Shown piece by piece: positions 1 to 5,370 of a DNA stretch of 6,785 bases. Where the stretch lies: NCBI GenBank assembly GCA_034430275.1, contig DAOUEW010000075.1, positions 1 to 6,785 of the forward strand, read 5' to 3'. The translations under genes were made by a program, and so were the position numbers. The notes under the pieces were generated by a model. That model had not been told where the DNA came from, did no database searches, and saw only the letters and a program-made list of their open reading frames with translations. The stretch is from JAUVXJ01 sp034430275. Its GTDB lineage: Bacteria > Chloroflexota > Anaerolineae > UBA7937 > B3-Chlor. Numbering within the stretch: the stretch's first letter is position 1; each line of letters opens with the position of its first letter.

Positions 1-787
1 ACTCGTAGCTCACCGCCGACGAGCCCAGCTCCACCACGAGAGTATCGCCCGGAGCCACTGGCACTGTACTGCCACCCGCGGTGACCTCCACCTGGCCGCC
101 CTGCCCTCTCACCCAGGTTGTCCCCATCTCGTTGACCGCGAGTCCGTACTCGCTTCCACGACAGGTTATGGTAGCCGCCACAGTGGATATCTCGTGCACG
201 GAATCGGCAGGAAGCTCCGCGATGCGGTTCCAGACCTCACCCAGCTCCAGGTCCAGCCTGATCACGACCTTCTGGCGGGACAGTACGTTCAGTTCGCTTA
301 TGCGGAGCTCCGTTAGCGCACTCAAATCTGTAGTGGTGCCCTCCATCAGAGTCAACACGGCTTGCGAAGCATCGGAGGTCCGGATACGATCGCCGGCCTC
401 AACCGCCATGCTACCCACCACCTCTACCCATTCACCTTGCCCACCCTTCTGCAGCATGGTCTGGCCCGCCAAGGCGCGTACGATCGCTTCGCCTCCCACC
501 GTCGTTCCCTGTGGGAACAAGATCAAAGCCGCCTCCACCAGAACGACGACCAACAAGACGAGAATAGCGCCCACCGCCAGTAGCAGAGGTAAGGGGTTGC
601 TCTTCTTCGAAGGCTCGGACGGCCGGGGCGATGCCGGGGCGCCAGCAGAAAAGGGTGGTGGCGGAGGCACCTTCTCCACCGGCGGAGCAGGAGCGCCAGC
701 CAGACGTGCACCACAGCCACTGCAGAAGGCCGCGTCGGACTCGTTCCGGGCTCCGCAACTCGAGCAGAATATGTCAGACGAGCTCAT
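1..787 (-). CDS. Zinc ribbon–TM–FecR-domain protein, copy A (3' end cut by window edge)
   Basis: Membrane-anchored FecR-domain protein of unknown role; 262 residues are visible and the frame is still open at the left edge. Seen: a zinc ribbon with Cys8, 11, 22 and 25 (CSSCGAR...CSGCGAR), a proline-rich stretch at about 33-59, a Lys-Lys pair at 61-62, one hydrophobic helix at about 65-91 containing Glu85, then a FecR-type beta-rich region from about 100. The end of that region includes 'LDLELGEVWN' and 'TCRGSEYGLAV', which resembles the 'v.GTef.v' core of FecR (PF04773). The positive residues before the helix predict a cytoplasmic ribbon and an external FecR part. The ATG is supported by AGGGAGG six bases upstream. 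It lies 66 bp after the PepSY-like gene, so co-transcription is likely. It is clearly paralogous to the protein at complement(3946..5268). No sigma factor or TonB receptor is next to it, so the classical iron-signalling FecR role is not supported. Confidence 0.88.
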   Translation of the reverse strand, partial: MSSSDIFCSSCGARNESDAAFCSGCGARLAGAPAPPVEKVPPPPPFSAGAPASPRPSEPSKKSNPLPLLLAVGAILVLLVVVLVEAALILFPQGTTVGGEAIVRALAGQTMLQKGGQGEWVEVVGSMAVEAGDRIRTSDASQAVLTLMEGTTTDLSALTELRISELNVLSRQKVVIRLDLELGEVWNRIAELPADSVHEISTVAATITCRGSEYGLAVNEMGTTWVRGQGGQVEVTAGGSTVPVAPGDTLVVELGSSAVSYE

Positions 788-793
788 TTTCCG

Positions 794-800
794 CCTCCCT
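794..800 (-). promoter_or_regulatory. Ribosome binding site of FecR copy A
   Basis: AGGGAGG sits six bases before the ATG at 785-787 and fixes that start. It lies within a 10-base block (GCGAGGGAGG, 794-803) found identically before the paralogous FecR gene (5278-5287), a leader remnant that fits common descent of the two genes. Confidence 0.75.
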
Positions 801-853
801 CGCCACGCTCACGGTCGGGCCATAGACCCTCGCCGTGCCAGGGGTCGCACCTG

Positions 854-1489
854 CTACCCCGATACCGCGGCCATGGCCTCGCCAGTCTCCTTGTCCACAG
901 AGACGATAACGAGGTTCGGAATCTCGTACGTTACACCGTCCAGTTGCGCCTCGCCGTCCTTCCGATAGGTGACGGTCCAATACTGACTACCCGCCAGGTT
1001 CTCGAAACTCCCCATGGTCTTCTCTGCATCCGCCATCTCGGGGAATTCGTCGGCGATCAAGTCATCTGCTATGCTCTCCGCCTCCTGCTGGCTGATCGCG
1101 ACAGGCTCTTCGTCGCCTCCCCCGCCGCCAGGAGATCGAGTCAGGATCAGCAGCGCAGCACCGCCCAAAGCAACCAGGCACAGCACCGCGGCCAGCGCCA
1201 CAGCGCCGATGAGAAGAACAGGGGTGCGAACACCTCTCGGTGGCGGTGCTGCGGTCCGCGCCGGAGGGGGCGGAGGAGTGACCGCACCTGGAGGCTGTGA
1301 CGGGACCCACTGCGTGCCGTCGTACAGCAGCCAGCCGCCGCTCCGCCCATCAACAGCCCAGTGGCGACCTTCACTGTCTACCACACGAAGCTCTGTGATC
1401 GCCGCGCGGAACTGCTCGGCCGTCAGCGCACCGGAATCCAGCCTGCCCTTCAACTCGAAGTACTTACTCTCTGCCTCTTTGAAGTCCAT
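854..1489 (-). CDS. Single-pass membrane protein with PepSY-like extracytoplasmic domain
   Basis: A complete 211-residue protein. Residues 1-34 look helical (EAESKYFELKGRLDSGALTAEQF), like the short helical segment of SHOCT-type modules. Residues 42-63 hold 'HWAVDGRSGGWLLYDGTQWVP', a Trp-rich motif I associate with Chloroflexota membrane proteins. A Pro-rich stretch (66-84) and two arginines (85, 88) precede one membrane helix at about 90-116, then a Gly-rich linker (121-125). Residues 130-211 resemble a PepSY domain: a leading helix 'SQQEAESIADDLI', a central strand 'YWTVTYRKDG', and a closing 'LVIVSVDKETGEAMAAVSG' like the usual VD..TGe end. Predicted topology is N-in, PepSY domain out. The ATG has AGGAG seven bases upstream. 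PepSY domains are known from M4 peptidase propeptides and can act as peptidase inhibitors; a role in restraining or folding the neighbouring peptidase is inference only. The PepSY assignment is by pattern and moderately sure. Confidence 0.82.
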   Translation of the reverse strand: MDFKEAESKYFELKGRLDSGALTAEQFRAAITELRVVDSEGRHWAVDGRSGGWLLYDGTQWVPSQPPGAVTPPPPPARTAAPPPRGVRTPVLLIGAVALAAVLCLVALGGAALLILTRSPGGGGGDEEPVAISQQEAESIADDLIADEFPEMADAEKTMGSFENLAGSQYWTVTYRKDGEAQLDGVTYEIPNLVIVSVDKETGEAMAAVSG

Positions 1490-1496
1490 CCTCGCT

Positions 1497-1501
1497 CTCC
1501 T
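1497..1501 (-). promoter_or_regulatory. Ribosome binding site of the PepSY-like gene
   Basis: AGGAG lies seven bases before the ATG at 1487-1489, a standard spacing that supports this start. Confidence 0.65.
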
Positions 1502-1520
1502 ACCGCACGATGTCTATCTC

Positions 1521-1583
1521 ACGTCCACGTGCTTGACACCCACGATTGACTGCACGGACGATGTCGCCCAGTTCTGTGGACGT
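1521..1583. repeat. 8-bp inverted repeat in the gap after the C25-like gene
   Basis: ACGTCCAC at 1521-1528 and its exact reverse complement GTGGACGT at 1576-1583 flank 47 bases; the second arm touches the stop codon of the upstream gene. A smaller pair (cgtgc 1528-1532, gcacg 1552-1556) lies inside but competes for one base. There is no T-run, so this is not a standard intrinsic terminator. It could be an mRNA stem between two cistrons or chance. Confidence 0.3.
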
Positions 1584-3821
1584 TCATGGCCTCCCGTAGT
1601 AGTGCATCTCGTGCAGGGTCTTCACGTCCCAAGGCTGGCCCCTGCCCCCCCCGGCCCAGCCGCCCATCTCTTGCTTGGCCGACATGAAGGCCTCCAAGGG
1701 CGCCTGGCCGGCGGCCAGCGAGTTCAAGAAGGTGTACTCGAACCTCCCACCCGTCCAGCGAATCAGATCCATGGGGTCGGCGGCCCTCGTGTACGCATAC
1801 GTCATTACCGTGGACCCCACGAACGCGCGACTTCCGTTGGCCAGAAACGCCAAGGCGACGGAATCCTCCGGGGTGTGGAGGTAGGTCATCGCTCCATAGC
1901 ACGCTGCGCTCAGAACGACACCTTGCGAATCGGCCTCGTCCACCGTGAAGGCCACCGGGTAGGAAGGCTCCTCCCCCCACCACGCGCTAGCGATCTCAGG
2001 TGAACCGTGCAGCACCAGGTAGCTGTGGCGGACGTTGACCAGGGCAGGGTCAACGTTGGTGTTCCTCGTCGGCAGGCTCCACAGCAAGACCCGGTCGGAG
2101 CCAAAGACCTGGCTCGCTGCCACGTCTGCATGCGGCCGCTTGGAGTTAGCCACCGTGAAATTACCCTCCTCGGGCGCTTCCGACGACGACAACTGGGTTG
2201 TGAGAAGATCGAGCGAATCGCCATCCGGTATGCGCGCCACGGGGATGTCTATCACCGTCAGAGCGTCATGATCAGTATCACCGTAAATGTCGTCGGTGAT
2301 CAGTGGATCGCCGTCCTGCGCAGGGTTCGGCAGCACTCCCGGCGGCACAATGTCCCAGTCCCCCACGATAAGGAGAAACGGACAGGTCTCCGCGACACTG
2401 CGCATGTTCTGCAGCAGACCATCTATCTCCGCGAAACCTTCATCGCCGAACTGGTCTATCAACCGCTGACGGTGGGAGACGATCAGGCTGTACTCCGGCC
2501 CACCCTCCGCCAGGGCAGCCTCGATGGCCGCGTCTATGGCCAGCGCGTTCATCTCCACGTCGTAGTCGTCCAGGTACATCACGCCCACAGGGCCGCACTC
2601 CGCCGCTGCCTCGCCTCCAGGGAAATCGGGCACCACGAAGTGGAACACGCACGCCACTTGGTGCTTGCCGTCGGACACCAACACCGACGCAGTATATGGC
2701 CCTGGTTGAAGACCACCCGGAACGGAGAACACGTAGCTGTTGCCCTGGTCTTCGGCCTCCTCGGCCTGCTGTTCCAAGCCCCTGTACAAGTTGTAGTGGT
2801 ACCGAAGGGGGTCACCATCGGCATCTCGCGCCGCCACCACAACCCCCAGGAGTGGGAATCCGGCCGGAGGAGGAAAAGGTACGATACTGACGTCCAGGCA
2901 CTCGGGGGGGTTGTTGGGCTCTACTCCGAATGAGAAATGCTTCGAACAGCGGGCTACGTGCCCGCCGTCGGTGACCTTCACGGAAAGGGTGTAGTAGTCG
3001 TCGGGGAATGTCGCATCGAACCAAGTAAACGTTGGATTCGGTACATCAGCGAGCACGTTCACGGCTGGGTCGCTCGAAGTGCCGCGCCGAAAGCGCCACT
3101 CGTACTCCAGTGTGGCGCCGGCGTCGAATCCGGTCACAGTCACGTTGGCTTGAAAGGTGGTGTCCCTGCTACCGAGCTCCGGAGGATCGGTGGTTATGAA
3201 ACAAGCGATGTCCTCCAGCGTCTGCACTGTCGGGCTGGGCGTGCAGACCATCGTCGGGTCAGGGAAGGCAAAGCCCTCTGGGTCGAGCCACTCGGTGTTG
3301 GCGATCTCATTGGTGTTCACAGACACCAACTCGAACGTGGCATTGATGCCTTCGATCATGAGGCTGCTCCCCGGCCCCCAGGTAGCCGTCGCAGGGCTGT
3401 CTATCTCGGCGCGATACGAGCGATCAAGCCTGTCATCCGTGAGGTTGTCGATATACGCAGTACCCGTTCCCTGGACCCTTAGGTCCGAGAAGGAACCCTC
3501 CGCGCCACCCGAGTAGAACCCGCTGAACTCAACACTCTGGGATACGGTTCGATCCTCGTCGTAGTAGTCCCAGGTGCCATCCGAGTCATACAGAGGGGAC
3601 GAGTCGTGGGCGGTGTAGCTGACCAGATACTGCCCCGTCACCGCGCCGCCGCTGGCCGGAAACTCCAGCGTCATCAAGGCATCCCGGGACGCGGCCAAAC
3701 ACTGGATCATCCCGGTCTCTTGCTCCTTCTCGTCAGCCCTGATGGAAGGAGAGCCTGTCAGAGGCAACGCCAGCGTCAGACACGCTAAAAGCAACCAAGC
3801 CCTCAGTAGCTTGCCCTTCAT
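1584..3821 (-). CDS. Secreted gingipain-like cysteine peptidase (family C25), copy A, with Ig/PKD-like domains
   Basis: A complete 745-residue protein, probably an extracellular cysteine peptidase of clan CD. Seen in order: a signal peptide (1-29, MKGKLLRAWLLLACLTLALPL..., likely cleaved after SIRA); a Gly/Ser/Tyr-rich beta region without recognised homology (30-200); a PKD-like domain (about 208-300, 'YEWRF...YTLSVKVTDGG'); a second Ig/cadherin-like domain (about 304-397, 'ARDADGDPLRY...YTASVLVSDGK'); and a C25-type catalytic region (about 409-745). The catalytic region shows 'LLIVGD' (483-488), 'DDIYGDTDHD' (510-519), 'DIPVARIP' (525-532), 'LHGS' with His605, and 'LSAACYG' with Cys641. This order and the 36-residue His-Cys spacing match gingipains closely. 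There is no visible propeptide or C-terminal sorting domain; it ends 'LHEMHYYGRP'. The ATG at 3819-3821 is chosen over an in-frame GTG at 3887 because it starts the signal peptide and has GGAGGG five bases upstream. Substrate specificity cannot be read from the sequence. Confidence 0.88.
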   Translation of the reverse strand: MKGKLLRAWLLLACLTLALPLTGSPSIRADEKEQETGMIQCLAASRDALMTLEFPASGGAVTGQYLVSYTAHDSSPLYDSDGTWDYYDEDRTVSQSVEFSGFYSGGAEGSFSDLRVQGTGTAYIDNLTDDRLDRSYRAEIDSPATATWGPGSSLMIEGINATFELVSVNTNEIANTEWLDPEGFAFPDPTMVCTPSPTVQTLEDIACFITTDPPELGSRDTTFQANVTVTGFDAGATLEYEWRFRRGTSSDPAVNVLADVPNPTFTWFDATFPDDYYTLSVKVTDGGHVARCSKHFSFGVEPNNPPECLDVSIVPFPPPAGFPLLGVVVAARDADGDPLRYHYNLYRGLEQQAEEAEDQGNSYVFSVPGGLQPGPYTASVLVSDGKHQVACVFHFVVPDFPGGEAAAECGPVGVMYLDDYDVEMNALAIDAAIEAALAEGGPEYSLIVSHRQRLIDQFGDEGFAEIDGLLQNMRSVAETCPFLLIVGDWDIVPPGVLPNPAQDGDPLITDDIYGDTDHDALTVIDIPVARIPDGDSLDLLTTQLSSSEAPEEGNFTVANSKRPHADVAASQVFGSDRVLLWSLPTRNTNVDPALVNVRHSYLVLHGSPEIASAWWGEEPSYPVAFTVDEADSQGVVLSAACYGAMTYLHTPEDSVALAFLANGSRAFVGSTVMTYAYTRAADPMDLIRWTGGRFEYTFLNSLAAGQAPLEAFMSAKQEMGGWAGGGRGQPWDVKTLHEMHYYGRP

Positions 3822-3826
3822 TGCTG

Positions 3827-3832
3827 CCCTCC
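3827..3832 (-). promoter_or_regulatory. Ribosome binding site of C25-like copy A
   Basis: GGAGGG lies five bases before ATG 3819-3821. It decides the start in favour of the signal-peptide methionine rather than the GTG 66 bases upstream, which would add an Arg-rich extension (FRPRRGRGKG) ahead of the signal peptide. Confidence 0.75.
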
Positions 3833-3846
3833 GCTCTCGAGAACCA

Positions 3847-3948
3847 CTACGTACCCCCTTTCCGCGGCCACGGCGCGGGCGAAACACGCGACGATTATAT
3901 CACCCTACGTCACCCCAGGCCATACGGGTCGGCATGGGAACTACGTCA
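3847..3948. repeat. Three CTACGT direct repeats around the promoter
   Basis: CTACGT occurs at 3847-3852, 3905-3910 and 3941-3946, all in the same orientation. The latter two extend to an identical CTACGTCA (3905-3912 and 3941-3948). The middle copy lies just upstream of the -10 element in the promoter spacer, where an operator or activator site would act. The third overlaps the stop codon of the FecR copy B gene, so part of it is constrained by coding. This is a possible binding site for an unknown regulator. Confidence 0.3.
3894..3902 (-). promoter_or_regulatory. Extended -10 promoter for C25-like copy A
   Basis: On the minus strand the gap reads TGATATAAT, a perfect TATAAT (3894-3899) preceded by TG plus one base, the extended -10 form. 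The best -35 candidate at 17-bp spacing (TGGCCT, 3917-3922) matches only three of six, as is common when the extended -10 is present. Transcription would begin near 3886-3887, giving a leader of about 65 bases before the ATG at 3821. The AT-rich hexamer stands out in this GC-rich gap. It suggests that the C25 copy A–PepSY–FecR copy A genes can be transcribed separately from the upstream pair. Confidence 0.6.
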
Positions 3949-5268
3949 GTAGTCGTAGTAGTAGGGATCTTCCTCTTCTTCCTCGGAACCTTCATCCCTG
4001 GCATGGATGATGGCGTGAGATGGCCCACAGCACTCGGACGGGCCTGAAGGATCCGCTGCATTGACGAGACAGATGTGCCAGTACCACGTACCCGCACCCG
4101 GCCCCTTGACCACCGCCTTGAAATGCCCACCCTCTTGATACCAATAGGGGTTCAGAGGTACCGGCAGACGGACCCAGTTCACCTCGTCCGCGCTGTACGC
4201 GATCCCGAACTCGTAGCCGGGAGGGATGGGTCCGCTCGAATCCCACTCCAGGCCACAGTCGCGACGAGGATAGCAGTTGCTGGGCACGTTGATCGTGAGT
4301 TGGGGACAGGGCATCCGGGTAGCCGTAGCCGTTGGCGTGGCGGTGCTGGTGGCCGTCGGCGTGCTGGTCGGCGCCCTGGTGGCTGTTGGCGTACTGGTGG
4401 CGGTCGTAGTCGGCACAGGCTCGTTGAGGAATGTGGGCAGGTCCGCGCCCTCGAGCGCGCAACTCTGGGCAGAGGTAGGTACCTCCGAGACAGGAGAAGG
4501 CACTGCGACTACCTCCCCCTCGTAGCTCTGTGGCACCGCGCCAGATTTGACTAGCAAGGTCTCACCCGCTTGGAGCTCCACCGTCCGCCCTCCGCCCGTG
4601 ACGCTCGCCTTGCCCTCGTAGCCGGTGAGCCACGTGTTGTCCTCCCCGTCCGCTGCAACACCATACTCGGTCCCGCTGGCAATCACCCTGGCTGCGACCG
4701 TGGTCACCTGATGCAGGGAGCCGGAGGGGAGGTTGCCGATGACGTTCCACATCTCCCCCAAGGCCAGGTCAAGGTCAATGACCACGGGCTGGCCCTCAAC
4801 CAGTTGCAGGTCTGAGACTGTGAGTTCCGTGAACGCCCTCAGTTCTGTCGTGGTATCCTCCAAGAAGGTCAGGAGCGCTTCCGAGCCTCCTCCTACTCTA
4901 ATCCGATCTCCCGCCGTGACCACCAGATCGCCGGCCACCTCCGCCCAGTTGCCTTCTCCACCCTGCTGAACGAAGACGTTGCCCTCCAGGACGGACAGTG
5001 TAGCGCCCATCTCCTGAACGGCGCCAGGCGACATCACGATGAGCACCGCTTCCACAAGGACCAGGATCAGCAAGACGAAGACCGCCCCCATGGTCACGAG
5101 CAGAGGCCAGTTGCTGCGCCTGACCGGGGCCTGATAGACGGGCTCTGGTGCCACCGCAGGCGGCACCGGCCGTGAGACGGGGAGCTCGGCCCCGCAGCTC
5201 ATGCAGAAGCGATCCCGTACCCTGTTCTCGGCCCCGCATTTGGGGCAGAAGACTCGAGAAGCGCTCAT
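3946..5268 (-). CDS. Zinc ribbon–TM–FecR-domain protein, copy B, with Thr/Pro linker and C-terminal beta domain
   Basis: A complete 440-residue protein, predicted membrane-anchored with a large external part. Seen in order: a zinc ribbon with Cys8, 11, 22 and 25; a Pro-rich stretch; Arg50-Arg51; one membrane helix at about 54-79 containing Glu73; a FecR-type region at about 88-245 ('AGDRIRV', 'LDLALGEMWN', 'IASGTEYGVA'); a Thr/Pro-rich linker (286-318); and a domain at 320-425 rich in Trp, Tyr and Cys (Cys321, 332, 338, 400, 413, 414; 'YEFGIAYSADEVNWVRL', 'GTWYWHICLV') that looks like a beta-sandwich, possibly disulfide-linked. The last residues are strongly acidic and aromatic (EEEEEDPYYYDY). 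The ATG at 5266-5268 is preferred over an in-frame TTG nine bases upstream because AGGGAGG lies nine bases before it. It follows the C25-like copy B gene by 102 bp with no clear promoter between, so the two are probably co-transcribed. Function is unknown; a partner or anchor of the secreted peptidase is inference. Confidence 0.9.
   Translation of the reverse strand: MSASRVFCPKCGAENRVRDRFCMSCGAELPVSRPVPPAVAPEPVYQAPVRRSNWPLLVTMGAVFVLLILVLVEAVLIVMSPGAVQEMGATLSVLEGNVFVQQGGEGNWAEVAGDLVVTAGDRIRVGGGSEALLTFLEDTTTELRAFTELTVSDLQLVEGQPVVIDLDLALGEMWNVIGNLPSGSLHQVTTVAARVIASGTEYGVAADGEDNTWLTGYEGKASVTGGGRTVELQAGETLLVKSGAVPQSYEGEVVAVPSPVSEVPTSAQSCALEGADLPTFLNEPVPTTTATSTPTATRAPTSTPTATSTATPTATATRMPCPQLTINVPSNCYPRRDCGLEWDSSGPIPPGYEFGIAYSADEVNWVRLPVPLNPYWYQEGGHFKAVVKGPGAGTWYWHICLVNAADPSGPSECCGPSHAIIHARDEGSEEEEEDPYYYDY
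4315..4413 (-). other. Thr/Pro/Ala-rich low-complexity linker in FecR copy B
   Basis: This encodes residues 286-318, built from repeated TPTAT-type units. It is likely an extended, surface-exposed spacer, possibly glycosylated, between the FecR region and the C-terminal domain. The DNA is imperfectly repetitive (ggtggc/gtcggc units) because of the codons, not as an independent repeat. Confidence 0.75.
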
Positions 5269-5277
5269 GTCCAACAA

Positions 5278-5284
5278 CCTCCCT
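5278..5284 (-). promoter_or_regulatory. Ribosome binding site of FecR copy B
   Basis: AGGGAGG ends nine bases before ATG 5266-5268 and lies within the same GCGAGGGAGG block (5278-5287) seen before the paralogous gene. It argues against the TTG at 5275-5277, which would leave almost no spacing. Confidence 0.7.
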
Positions 5285-5370
5285 CGCTATGCCTCGCCGG
5301 CCGGGCGGCTCCTTTGCCGGGCGTTCTCACAGTCCGAGGTTGCTCCTTGTTCTGGCGGAAGGGATACCAC

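Noticed and set aside
81..968. Long open frame on the plus strand (295 codons)
   Set aside because: It is antisense to the FecR copy A gene and the end of the PepSY-like gene, with Ser/Arg/Pro-rich translation and no domain.
1533..1538. TTGACA -35 box on the plus strand
   Set aside because: There is no -10-like hexamer at 16-18 bp spacing and no plus-strand gene downstream.
1014..2003. Long open frame on the plus strand (329 codons)
   Set aside because: It runs antisense to the PepSY-like and C25 genes, which have clear domains, ribosome sites and paralogs. Its translation is a low-complexity Arg/Ser/Pro mix typical of GC-rich shadow frames.
2007..2933. Long open frame on the plus strand (308 codons)
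   Set aside because: It is antisense to the C25 catalytic and Ig-like regions. The His/Arg/Val-rich translation has no recognisable domain, and the matching plus-strand stretch in the paralogous gene is not kept open in the same way.
3780..3821. Lipoprotein signal (LLAC at residues 11-14) in C25 copy A
   Set aside because: The hydrophobic stretch before Cys14 is too short for a lipobox, and the hydrophobic core continues past it to about residue 21. An ordinary signal peptidase I site near residue 29 fits better.
3822..3887. Upstream GTG start adding 22 residues to C25 copy A
   Set aside because: It would place an Arg-rich stretch before the signal peptide, has no good ribosome site, and begins at about the predicted transcription start.
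4315..4413. Tandem DNA repeat or CRISPR-like array
   Set aside because: The periodicity follows the Thr/Pro/Ala codons of the encoded linker; there are no conserved repeats with unique spacers.
5269..5370. Promoter or terminator between C25 copy B and FecR copy B
   Set aside because: The gap has no acceptable -10/-35 pair and no hairpin with a T-run. The GCCCGGC repeats in it are direct, not inverted.
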